The notes under the pieces were generated by a model. It was not told the origin of the DNA, did no database searches, and saw nothing but the letters and a program-made list of their open reading frames with translations. Positions 24,248 to 32,173 of a DNA stretch of 64,000 nt are shown piece after piece; within the stretch, counting starts at the first letter, position 1, and each line of letters begins with the position of its first letter. A program made the position numbers and the translations under genes. The stretch is from CAYYFX01 sp046330135 (GTDB taxonomy: Bacteria > ARS69), in contig JAXLTI010000004.1 in the NCBI GenBank assembly GCA_046330135.1, forward strand, positions 1,184,536 through 1,248,535. Direction: 5' to 3'.

Positions 24248-26383
24248 ATGCGCACGATGAACTGGTGCTCGATTCTGCTGCCGCTCGTGACCGCAACGGC
24301 CTTCAGCGCTGGCTCAGCGCAGGCGGCTGAGCTCGATCCTCCCGCGATGGAGCGCACCTGGCCGGTGGTCCCGGTGGATCCGTCGGGGCACGTGAACCTC
24401 GCGGCGATCGTCGTGACCACGGAAGACGACGTCGTGGCGTTCGACGACGTCAGCCACAAGCTCCTCAAACTGACCTCGTCCGGAACGCTTCTCGACACGT
24501 GGGCCGTTCCGGAGTCACTCGAGGTCCAGAAGCTCGACACGGGCCCGCAGGGCTCGGTGTACGTGGGTTGCTCGGGCCGCATCCTCGTGTTCGACCACGA
24601 CGGCGGGATTCTCTCCGACCGCGCGATGCGCTGGAGGGACTTCGCGGTGGGCGGTGCAGGCGAGATCTACCGCATCGATCCGGATCTGCGGGACGTCATC
24701 GTGGTCTCGACGCGCGACGGCACCTTCCTGCGCGAGTGGGATCTTCCCCTCAACCCATGGGGTCTGCCCTACCGCCCTCTCGCGATCGCCGCAGACCCCG
24801 ACGGGGTGATCGCGTTCTGCGACACGATGGATGGGCCGCACTGCGTCGTGTCGTGGACTTTCTCCGGCGTGCTGCGCGACTCCAGGACCGTGCCTCTCGA
24901 TGAGTGGCACTCGTTGACGTCCGGTCGCGCCGGGACTCTGTACTTCTTCGAGAACGCCACACCGTCCTTGGAGGCCATGGATGGTTCCCTGATCCATCTG
25001 GCGTGGTGGTCGGACCTGTTCGAATTACCGTGGGACTACTACGTCAGTCCCTCGGGGGACTCCGGCGGGCGCACCTACCTCGCGGAGACCCTCGACGATC
25101 TCACCGGAGCCCGAGTCCTGGTCTTCGCGCCCATCGGCCCCGGGGCAATCCTCGAGGCGGACCACCCGGGCGCCCCCTACTGGGTCGACGGCGTCCAATA
25201 CCTGGGGAATCACCGCTTCGATTGGACGCCGGGGACCGTCCACACCGTGACGGCCGCGCCTGAGTTCGAGACCTCGCCGGGGACGCGCGAATCCTTCCTT
25301 TCGTGGTCCGACGGCGGCGATGCGCAACACGACGTCACCGTGCCCTCGCACGCGTTCGGTCTGCGTGGCCTCTTCCGCACCGAACGTCTCGTCTCCACCG
25401 TCGTGGACTCCGGCGGCACGGCGACGGCGAGCGCCTGGGTCGCCGACAGCACCCAGGTGACGCTCTCCGCGCACGAAGCGCCCGGCTACCGATTCGTGAA
25501 GTGGGGAAACCCGGACTCCGTCGGTTGGAAGCCGGGCGACGTGCTCACGCCGGAGTGGACGCACACGGTGACTCATCCGGAATCATGGGAGGCGTGCTTC
25601 GTCCGGCAGGGACTCGTGCTTTCGATCAGCGCGAGCGCCACGGATCCGAGCGCGAACACCGCCGCGCCCGCGATGGGCCCGCGCCAGCTCTACTTGTGGG
25701 CGAAGTGCTTGGACCACGGAATCTCCGCGCTCGAAGCCGACGTGACGGGCTCGCTGCAGGCGGGTGGGTTCATCCCGGCGAACGGCGTGCTGAACCTTGG
25801 CGAAGGACCGAATCTCCTCTGCGCGATCCCCGGCTGCCCGATCGGGGCGGAAGTGAACCACCTGCTGGGATCGTGGTGGGTGGCCGATGTCGGCGGCGAC
25901 TTCTGTCTCACGCGGTCGGCGGCGAACGGCGTGCTGGTCGTGGTGGAATGCCCGTCTCAGTTCCCGCAAACGTTCACGCCGACGATCGTGGGGTTCTCGT
26001 CGATCGGGGATCCCTGCGTGACCGGTCCGCTCTGCGGTGCGGATCCCGACTCGCTGCCGTTGGATCCGAACGACGTCCCGGTGGTCGCGTTGTCGTCGGT
26101 GCCGAGCGTTCTCATGCTCTCCTCGCGCGGGAACCCCTTCCGAGGTTCGATCGAGCTGGCGCTGGATCTTCCGACGAACGCGCGTGCGGAGCTTCGCATC
26201 TTCGACGTGGCCGGGCGACTCGTACGCACCCTCCTTGCGGACAACGTGACCGCGGGCCGGCGCGCGATCTCGTGGGACGGCCGCGACGCGAGCGGCGCGG
26301 TGACGCCTTCGGGAATCTACTTCGCGCGCCTCGACGCGGCGGGCGAGCGCCGGACGCTGAAGCTGGTGAGGGTGTCTCGGTGA
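24248..26383 (+). CDS. large secreted multidomain protein with FlgD-type C-terminus
   Basis: A 711-residue protein with a signal peptide (about 1-26). Residues 40-300 are a propeller-like region with short beta repeats (VVAFDDVSHKLLKLTSSG, ILVFDHDGGIL). About 300-450 has two InlB/'bacterial repeat'-like modules (SWSDGGDAQHDVTV, YRFVKWGNPDS). About 455-600 is a cysteine-rich module shared with the protein at 47097. A FlgD-type Ig-like module (about 630-711) contains FDVAGRLVRTL, SWDGRDASG and SGIYFARL. Such C-terminal modules are common on secreted proteins of the FCB group. Function is unknown; an extracellular binding or structural role is likely. The start is supported by GGAAGGAG. Confidence 0.8.
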   Translation: MRTMNWCSILLPLVTATAFSAGSAQAAELDPPAMERTWPVVPVDPSGHVNLAAIVVTTEDDVVAFDDVSHKLLKLTSSGTLLDTWAVPESLEVQKLDTGPQGSVYVGCSGRILVFDHDGGILSDRAMRWRDFAVGGAGEIYRIDPDLRDVIVVSTRDGTFLREWDLPLNPWGLPYRPLAIAADPDGVIAFCDTMDGPHCVVSWTFSGVLRDSRTVPLDEWHSLTSGRAGTLYFFENATPSLEAMDGSLIHLAWWSDLFELPWDYYVSPSGDSGGRTYLAETLDDLTGARVLVFAPIGPGAILEADHPGAPYWVDGVQYLGNHRFDWTPGTVHTVTAAPEFETSPGTRESFLSWSDGGDAQHDVTVPSHAFGLRGLFRTERLVSTVVDSGGTATASAWVADSTQVTLSAHEAPGYRFVKWGNPDSVGWKPGDVLTPEWTHTVTHPESWEACFVRQGLVLSISASATDPSANTAAPAMGPRQLYLWAKCLDHGISALEADVTGSLQAGGFIPANGVLNLGEGPNLLCAIPGCPIGAEVNHLLGSWWVADVGGDFCLTRSAANGVLVVVECPSQFPQTFTPTIVGFSSIGDPCVTGPLCGADPDSLPLDPNDVPVVALSSVPSVLMLSSRGNPFRGSIELALDLPTNARAELRIFDVAGRLVRTLLADNVTAGRRAISWDGRDASGAVTPSGIYFARLDAAGERRTLKLVRVSR

Positions 26384-26408
26384 GGAGGCGCGCGGAGGAG
26401 GCACGATC

Positions 26409-26576
26409 ATGAGCTCTCGATTCAGCGGCGCGCTCTTCGGCTTCGCTGCCCTGGCGGCGCTCGCGCCCGCCGCCGCATCGTCGACCGAGCCCTTGCAAGC
26501 TGGGGACCGTGTCCCGGTGACGGCTGGATGCCGCGCCTGGCCATTATCGGGTATAACTCATATAAATAACCTATAG
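26409..26576 (+). pseudogene. truncated secreted-protein gene (signal peptide only)
   Basis: A 55-codon frame with a strong ribosome site (GGAGGAGG) and a convincing signal peptide: a charged start, then GALFGFAALAALAPAAAS. After about 45 codons the sequence turns AT-rich and the frame closes at TAG 26574. It starts 25 nt behind the 711-residue gene, as the second gene of an operon would. It looks like the 5' end of a secreted-protein gene cut off by the AT-rich segment that carries the next promoter. A genuine short peptide is possible but less likely. Confidence 0.5.
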
Positions 26577-26610
26577 AGGCATTGACTTGACGCCCTCCTC
26601 AGGTTATTCA
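26565..26610 (+). promoter_or_regulatory. satD-like gene promoter with inverted repeat
   Basis: TTGACT (26582-26587), a 17-nt spacer and TATTCA (26605-26610). An 8-bp inverted repeat, AATAACCT (26565-26572) and AGGTTATT (26601-26608), brackets the -35 and overlaps the -10, so it could bind a regulator. The surrounding AT-rich island (about 26540-26615) contrasts with the GC-rich flanks. Confidence 0.65.
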
Positions 26611-26633
26611 TAGCTGAAATAGCCGGAGGGGTT

Positions 26634-27338
26634 ATGAGCGCACCCAACCTCGTTGCGCTCGTGGGCGACGTCGTGGCGTCCCGCCACTACCCGCATCAGG
26701 GTCGCCTCCTATCGTTCGTCCAAGGTGCTCTGGAACGAACGAACCACGCGGCACCGGCAATTCAACCGCTGCAGCCCACCGTCGGCGACGAGTTCCAGGG
26801 CGTCTACGAGAGCGTCGCGCGAGCCTTGCGTGCGGCGCTTCTCGTGCGCCTCGAGCTCGCGGCGGACGCCGGGCTCGCCCCCCTGCCTGACGTGCGCATC
26901 GGCCTCGGCGGGGGGGACGTCACGGCGGTTCCGGAGGCGAAGTCCCCGTTCGTGCAGAGCGGAAGCGGGTGGTGGCATGCTCGGCAGGCGCTCGATCATC
27001 TGGAGGCGCTCCGCCATCAGGCGTTGTGGCCGCGGAGTCTTCGGACTTGGTACTTCGGCGACGGGCGGGAGGACGATCTCGTGAACGCGCTCCTCCTTTG
27101 TCGCGACGAGCTGCTGGACGGCATGGACGCGCGCGATCGTCGCATCGCGCTCGGTCTCTTCCGCGGCGAGAAGCAGCTTGAGATCGCGGCGGCGCTCGGA
27201 ATCAGCCAGCCCGCCGTCGCGAAGAGACAGAAGCGAAACGGGATCCAAGCGGTCTATCGCGCGCAGCTCGCCCTCGAGAGAACCCCGACGCGCCCCGCGG
27301 CCCGACGTGCGGTTGCTCGCGTCGACCTCGCCCGCTAG
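26634..27338 (+). CDS. SatD-family-like protein with C-terminal HTH
   Basis: A 234-residue protein. The N-terminal two thirds carry SatD-type blocks: LVALVGDVVASR, TVGDEFQGVYE, DVRIGLGGGDVTAV and WWHARQALDHL. These resemble a degenerate nucleotide-cyclase-like fold. The C-terminal third is a helix-turn-helix of sigma-70 region 4 type (EKQLEIAAALGISQPAVAKRQKRNG). SatD was named from an acid-tolerance locus of Streptococcus and has no settled biochemistry; this family assignment is from motif memory. The HTH suggests DNA binding, and the inverted repeat in its own promoter is a natural target. The start is preceded by CCGGAGGGG. It has its own AT-rich promoter and no operon partner. Confidence 0.72.
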   Translation: MSAPNLVALVGDVVASRHYPHQGRLLSFVQGALERTNHAAPAIQPLQPTVGDEFQGVYESVARALRAALLVRLELAADAGLAPLPDVRIGLGGGDVTAVPEAKSPFVQSGSGWWHARQALDHLEALRHQALWPRSLRTWYFGDGREDDLVNALLLCRDELLDGMDARDRRIALGLFRGEKQLEIAAALGISQPAVAKRQKRNGIQAVYRAQLALERTPTRPAARRAVARVDLAR

Positions 27339-27392
27339 ACTCCCTCATCGCCCCTGCACAGACTCAGTTCCCGCTCGGATCCCGGAGGACCC

Positions 27393-29387
27393 ATGGCCCC
27401 GCGCCCCAAGCCGATGACGCTCACGCAGAAGATCCTCTGCCATCACGCGGTGGGGCTCACGAAGCCGTGGGTCGAGACGGGGGACGTGCTCCGCATCCGC
27501 GCGGACTGGACGATCGCGTCCGAGCTGGCGTGGAACGGCATGAACTCGACCTACGAGAAGCTCGGCCGCCCCGCCGTCCACGACCGCAGCCGCTTCTACC
27601 TGGCGCTCGATCACACGGTGGATCCCGGCACGCTCGCGAACGACAAGCGCACGCAGAAGCTGGTGCAGCTCTCGCGCGACTTCGCGAAGGAGGCGAAGCT
27701 CTCGCACTTCTTCGACGCGAACGAGACGATCATGCACACGAAGTTCTTCCGCGACCTCGTGCAGCCGGGAGAGACCGTGATCGGCGCGGACTCGCACACC
27801 TCCAGCCACGGCGGCGTGGGCGCGTTCGCGATCGGGCTTGGCGGCGCGGACGTCTGCATCGCCATGGTGCTGGGCGAGACGTGGATTCAGGTCCCCGAAG
27901 CGATCCGCGTGGAGTACCGCGGACGGCTCCCCTTCGGGCTGACCGGCAAGGACGTCATCCTGAAGACGCTGGGCTCGCTGAAGCGGAACACCGTGGCGAT
28001 GGAGCGCACGGTGGAGTACGTCGGCGACGCGCTGGAGCACTTCTCCACGGACTTCCGCTTCACGGTGGCGAACATGACGGCGGAGTTCGGCGGGCTGAAC
28101 GGCATCTTCCCGGCGGACGAGCGCACCGCGGAGCTTCTCGCGAAGCGGAAGTCCCACAACGACGGTGCGCTCTTCTTCCGCGCGGACGAAGGCGCTTCCT
28201 ACGTCGCCACGCACTCCTTCGAGCTGGCGAAGCTCGTGCCGCAGGTGGCGAAGCCCTTCTCGCCCGACAACGTCTTCGACGTGAAGGACGCGGCCGGCCA
28301 AGCGCTGGACGGCGTCTTCATCGGCGCCTGCAACACCACCGAAGAGGAGCTGGTGCTCTCCGCGCTCGTGCTGCGCGAGGCGATGGCGGCAGGGAAGACG
28401 CCGAAGAAGGCAGACGGCGACAAGCGCATCGTGGTGCCGGGCTCGCGCGAGATCGCCGAGAACCTGAGGAAGCGCGGGCTGCTGGAGATCTTCGTGAAGG
28501 CGGACTTCCGCGTGGGCGTGCCCGGCTGCTCGATGTGCCTCGGCATCGCGAGCGACAAGGCCGGCCCCGGGGAGCACTGGCTCACCAGCCAGAACCGGAA
28601 CTTCGAGAACCGCATGGGCGCGGGCTCGATCGCGTACCTGTCGAGCGGACCGACCGTGGCGGCCAGCGCGTTCGACTTGAAGATCGCCGATCCGCGGCCT
28701 TATCTCGCGAAGCTCGGCGAGGCGGAGCTGCGTCGTTTCCTGGATGCGGCGCCTTCCCGCCCGCGCGTGGTCGTCGCCGAGCCGCAGGCGCACGTGGGAC
28801 CTGCGCACGGCAACGGGAACGGCGCGTCAGCGTCGGCGGTCGGCGGCGGGGAGGTCCTCCGCGGCAAGGTGCAGGTCTTCGGCGAGAACGTGGACACGGA
28901 CGCCATGATCCCCGGCGAGTTTTGCCACCTCACGGATTCGGCGGAGATCGGGAAGGTGGCGTTCCACTACGTGCGCCCGGACTTCGGCGCGCGAATCGCG
29001 CGCGGCGAGGACGTGCTCGTGGCGGGCGAAGGCTGGGGCTCGGGCAGCTCGCGCGAGCACGCGGTCTGGGCGCTCAAGTTCGCGGGCGTGAGGGCGGTGA
29101 TCGCGAAGTCGTACGCCTTCATCCACAAGCGCAACCTCGTGAACGAAGCGGTGCCGTTCTTCGTGCTCGACGATCCGGAGTTCCACGCCGCCGCGAAAGA
29201 TGGCGATGCGATCTCGATCCGCATGGACGACGGCGTGGTCACCGTGCGAGGTCGCGAGTACCGCGCGCATCCGGCGGGAGGGATCGCGTCCAGGATCCAG
29301 TCCGCGGGCGGCCTCGTGCCGGCAGTGCAACGCTACGGGAAAGAGACCTTCGATGTCCTGATGTCGGGAGCGCCCGCGGCGAAGTGA
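27393..29387 (+). CDS. aconitase-superfamily dehydratase, LeuC-LeuD type fusion
   Basis: A 664-residue protein that joins a large-subunit domain (about 1-455) to a small swivelling domain (about 485-660) through a Gly/Asn/Ala linker (HGNGNGASASAVGGG). Fe-S ligands are Cys313 (GAC), Cys379 and Cys382 (GCSMC). GADSHTSSHGG and the small-domain loop GSGSSREHA (about 549-555) complete the active site. LeuC/LeuD or homoaconitase-type enzymes are normally two polypeptides. The size and sequence fit 3-isopropylmalate dehydratase/homoaconitase better than TCA-cycle aconitase (about 900 residues). The exact substrate is undetermined; no leucine genes are adjacent. Confidence 0.85.
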   Translation: MAPRPKPMTLTQKILCHHAVGLTKPWVETGDVLRIRADWTIASELAWNGMNSTYEKLGRPAVHDRSRFYLALDHTVDPGTLANDKRTQKLVQLSRDFAKEAKLSHFFDANETIMHTKFFRDLVQPGETVIGADSHTSSHGGVGAFAIGLGGADVCIAMVLGETWIQVPEAIRVEYRGRLPFGLTGKDVILKTLGSLKRNTVAMERTVEYVGDALEHFSTDFRFTVANMTAEFGGLNGIFPADERTAELLAKRKSHNDGALFFRADEGASYVATHSFELAKLVPQVAKPFSPDNVFDVKDAAGQALDGVFIGACNTTEEELVLSALVLREAMAAGKTPKKADGDKRIVVPGSREIAENLRKRGLLEIFVKADFRVGVPGCSMCLGIASDKAGPGEHWLTSQNRNFENRMGAGSIAYLSSGPTVAASAFDLKIADPRPYLAKLGEAELRRFLDAAPSRPRVVVAEPQAHVGPAHGNGNGASASAVGGGEVLRGKVQVFGENVDTDAMIPGEFCHLTDSAEIGKVAFHYVRPDFGARIARGEDVLVAGEGWGSGSSREHAVWALKFAGVRAVIAKSYAFIHKRNLVNEAVPFFVLDDPEFHAAAKDGDAISIRMDDGVVTVRGREYRAHPAGGIASRIQSAGGLVPAVQRYGKETFDVLMSGAPAAK

Positions 29388-29481
29388 TCGCCGATCGCGG
29401 TGTGGGCGAAGCCGCGCCGAGCCGCGAGGCCTGCGCGCCCGACGCGTCGATCGGCACACGTCGGCCGCCGCATCTGGAGCG

Positions 29482-30255
29482 CTACGTCTCGTCTCTCTCG
29501 CGCAGCCACTGCACGTACGCCCAGAGCGCGTCCACGTCCTGCGGCGCCACCTTGTCCTTGTAGGCCGGCATGTGGAGCACCGCGCGACGGAGGAAGAACT
29601 TCGCCGCCGGATTCGCCGCGAAGCGCGCAGAGCTTCCATCGCGCACCCACTCGGTGAACTCCGCACGGTCGCGCACGAGATCCGGGAAGTCGTCGCCGTC
29701 CCAGGACGGCACGTAGCCCTTGAGCGAGCCGGGGTTCGAGCGCTCGAAGCGCCCGCCCGGACCGTGACAGCCGAAGCAGCCGAGACGTCGCGCGGCCTCG
29801 AGTCCGCCGAGCGCCACGGAGTCCTGCGGCTCCGGCGTGCCGTTCACGGCTTGGACGAACTGCACGAGATCGTCGATCTGCCGCTTCGAGAGGCGCTTCC
29901 CGAACGCCGGCATGCGGAGCGCGCCCTGTCGGCGCTGCTCCTGGAACGTGGCGCTCTGCGCGCGCGAGGCGGGCGCGCCGTCGCGGATCCACTCGCGGAT
30001 CTGGCTCTCGCTCGACGCGTACATCATCAGCTCGGAGCCGAACGTGGGCACCGGGCCGTCCTTGCGCCCGGCGTTCGGCGTGCCGCGCGTCCCTTCGGGC
30101 CCGTGGCACCCGAAGCACCCCGTGTGCTCGGCGAGACGCCGGCCCCGCTCGGCGGCAGAAAGACGAGGCCGGATGGTGAACCACCATCCGGCCCCGATCG
30201 CGATCAACGACAATGCGCCCGCGAGGGCGATCGTGCGTTGCGCTCGTCCTCTCAT
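29482..30255 (-). CDS. dihaem cytochrome c, membrane anchored
   Basis: A 257-residue protein with an N-terminal hydrophobic anchor (about 9-27, GALSLIAIGAGWWF) and two cytochrome c domains. Haem sites are CFGCH at 47-51 and CFGCH at 160-164. Distal Met ligands are likely in LRMPAFGKRL and LHMPAYKDK. Both halves share the FGCHGPEG/FGCHGPGG pattern, so the protein is an internal duplication. It should carry electrons in the periplasm, as in caa3/bc-type chains, but no oxidase is adjacent. The gene downstream of 30296 lies 40 nt upstream on the same strand. No strong ribosome site precedes the ATG at 30255. Confidence 0.88.
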   Translation of the reverse strand: MRGRAQRTIALAGALSLIAIGAGWWFTIRPRLSAAERGRRLAEHTGCFGCHGPEGTRGTPNAGRKDGPVPTFGSELMMYASSESQIREWIRDGAPASRAQSATFQEQRRQGALRMPAFGKRLSKRQIDDLVQFVQAVNGTPEPQDSVALGGLEAARRLGCFGCHGPGGRFERSNPGSLKGYVPSWDGDDFPDLVRDRAEFTEWVRDGSSARFAANPAAKFFLRRAVLHMPAYKDKVAPQDVDALWAYVQWLRERDET

Positions 30256-30295
30256 GTCGGGAAAGACACGAGGCTCGTCAGGGACGCCCGAGCCT

Positions 30296-30769
30296 CTAGC
30301 CCTTGGTCCCGGTGGTGGCGGGCTTCGCCATGGTCGCAAGCTCGATGGCGTCGACTTCGATCGCCTCCATGCCGCTGCGCTTGCTCACCGGCCCCGTCAC
30401 CTTGACCTCCTCCGCCGCCATGTCCTTCGCCTTCGTGAACGGCTCAGCGTTGTCGTGGCTCATCACGAGCAGATAGAGCTTCCCTTCCTTCGTCAGGACG
30501 CCCATCGGCATGCCGCCCGCGATGCACTTGGTGGCGCAGTCCTTGTGAGATGCGCCCTTCGCGCCGTGACCCAGGTAGCACCCGAGGTCCACGATCTCGC
30601 CGGTGACGGTCATGCTCTTCGCCGCCTCCGGCTCCTTCGCCGCGGACGCGGCCTGCGCGTGCATCTGCGCATGAGTGCCCGCGTGATGCGCCTGCGTGTG
30701 CGTCTGCGCGTGTGCTGCCATGCCGGCGAAGAGCACGACGCCAGCCAGTGCGATGCCGACTCCCCTCAT
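30296..30769 (-). CDS. secreted His-rich protein with three-cysteine motif
   Basis: A 157-residue exported protein. The signal peptide ends near AHAQ (residue 22). A His-rich stretch (about 23-40: HTQAHHAGTHAQMHAQ) follows, then a beta domain with EIVDLGCYLGHG (Cys64) and HKDCATKCIAGGMPMGVL (Cys78, Cys82). The Cys/His content suggests metal or haem handling in the periplasm. Similar small proteins with a CYLGHG-x-HxxCAxxC pattern occur near cytochromes, but I know of no established function. GGAGAGG precedes the ATG. The dihaem cytochrome gene follows 40 nt downstream, so they are probably co-transcribed. Confidence 0.65.
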   Translation of the reverse strand: MRGVGIALAGVVLFAGMAAHAQTHTQAHHAGTHAQMHAQAASAAKEPEAAKSMTVTGEIVDLGCYLGHGAKGASHKDCATKCIAGGMPMGVLTKEGKLYLLVMSHDNAEPFTKAKDMAAEEVKVTGPVSKRSGMEAIEVDAIELATMAKPATTGTKG

Positions 30770-30858
30770 CGATCCTCTCCTTGTGAGCCCGGTTTCCTTC
30801 CGGGGCACCCCCCAAGACCCCCGAGGCGTCCCAAAGTTCCCTGCGATCCCTCGCCGCC

Positions 30859-30887
30859 TTGACGTGCGGCTCCCGACTTGCTACAGC
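30859..30887 (+). promoter_or_regulatory. promoter of the D-threonine-aldolase-like gene
   Basis: TTGACG (30859-30864), a 17-nt spacer and TACAGC (30882-30887). It predicts transcription from about 30894, only some 15 nt before the proposed GTG start, so the message would have a very short leader. That fits the lack of a Shine-Dalgarno sequence. Confidence 0.5.
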
Positions 30888-30908
30888 CCGAGCGTCGGGT
30901 GCACTTCC

Positions 30909-32084
30909 GTGCGGAAGGTCTACTTGGAACCGATTCCGTTTGCAAGCCCCTCGACACTGCCCACCGGGCCCGGCGACGAATGGCACGCCTCGCCCGCGCT
31001 CGAGAGCGTCGAGACCCCTGCGCTCGTCCTGGACGAGGACGTCCTCCTGGCGAACGTTCGTGCGATGGCGAGCGTCGCGGCGTCGGCCGGCGTGGCCCTG
31101 CGGCCGCACTTCAAGACGCACAAGTGCGTCGAGATCGCGCGAATCCAGCTAGAACACGGAGCCGTGGGCGGGACCGTGGCGAAGGCCTCGGAGGCCGAGG
31201 TCTTCGTCGTCGCGGGAGTGCGCGATCTCGTCGTGGCCACTTCGGTCGTCGACCCGAGGAAGATCGAGCGCCTGCTCATGTATGGGCGTCACGCCGAGAT
31301 CGCCGGAGTCGTGGAGTCGGCCGAGGGCGTGCGCGCGTGGGCGGAGGCCGCTTCACGAGTGGGGAATCGTGTTCCCGTCCTCCTGGAGGTCGACGTGGGG
31401 CTCGGTCGGACCGGAGCGTCCTCGGAGGAAGCGGCCGTCCTCCTGGCGCGCCGTGTCGCGTCCACTCCGCATCTCGAGCTTCGCGGAGTCCTCGGGCACG
31501 GCGGGCACGCGTACGGCGCCAAGTCGCGGGAGGAGATCGAAGCGATCGGTCGAGCGGAGGGCGAAGCGCTCGTTCGGACGGCGGAAGCGATCCGAGCGGC
31601 CGGCATGCCCTGCCCGGTCGTGAGCGCGGGCTCCACGCCGACGGCACCGCACGTGGCGAAGGTCGCCGGCGTCACCGAGATCCGCCCCGGAAACTACGTG
31701 TTCCACGACGGCATCCAACAGGCGTTGGGCGTCGCGTCGGCGTCGAGCTGCGCGCTCACCGTGCTCGCGACGGTCGTCGCGCGGCCCACGCCGGAACGAA
31801 CGGTGCTGGACTGCGGTTCCAAGACGCTGTCCTCCGACGGCTCGGCGGCGGTGAGCGGGTTCGGGCATGTCGCGGGGAGGCGGGACCTCACGTTGACGAG
31901 GCTGTGGGAGGAGCACGCGCTCTTGCCCGTCCCGCGAGAGACGCATCTCGCCGTCGGTGATCGCGTGCGCGTCGTGCCGAATCACGCGTGCGCCACCGTG
32001 AACCTCCACGACGAGCTCGTGGTCCTGCGCGGAGGCGAGGTGAAGGAGCGCTGGCGCGTCGCGGCACGCGGTCGCGTTCGCTGA
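30909..32084 (+). CDS. D-threonine aldolase / D-serine dehydratase-like PLP enzyme
   Basis: A 391-residue fold-type III (alanine-racemase-like) enzyme. The Schiff-base lysine is in RPHFKTHKCVEIA. The phosphate-binding SAGSTPT loop follows, and PNHACATVNLHDE near the C-terminus supplies the His and Cys metal ligands. These features define the D-threonine aldolase/DSD1 family, which cleaves D-3-hydroxyamino acids to glycine plus aldehyde or deaminates D-serine. The start is uncertain: GTG at 30909 is the first plausible codon after the predicted promoter, leaving about 40 residues before the TIM barrel. The neighbours give no clear pathway. Confidence 0.85.
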   Translation: MRKVYLEPIPFASPSTLPTGPGDEWHASPALESVETPALVLDEDVLLANVRAMASVAASAGVALRPHFKTHKCVEIARIQLEHGAVGGTVAKASEAEVFVVAGVRDLVVATSVVDPRKIERLLMYGRHAEIAGVVESAEGVRAWAEAASRVGNRVPVLLEVDVGLGRTGASSEEAAVLLARRVASTPHLELRGVLGHGGHAYGAKSREEIEAIGRAEGEALVRTAEAIRAAGMPCPVVSAGSTPTAPHVAKVAGVTEIRPGNYVFHDGIQQALGVASASSCALTVLATVVARPTPERTVLDCGSKTLSSDGSAAVSGFGHVAGRRDLTLTRLWEEHALLPVPRETHLAVGDRVRVVPNHACATVNLHDELVVLRGGEVKERWRVAARGRVR

Positions 32085-32173
32085 GGAGCGGCGGCGCCGC
32101 GCACGCGCGGAAAGGCGAGGATGGAGCGGCACGCGGCCTCGCGTGCCGGGCATCTCAACGAAGGGAGGGCGCT

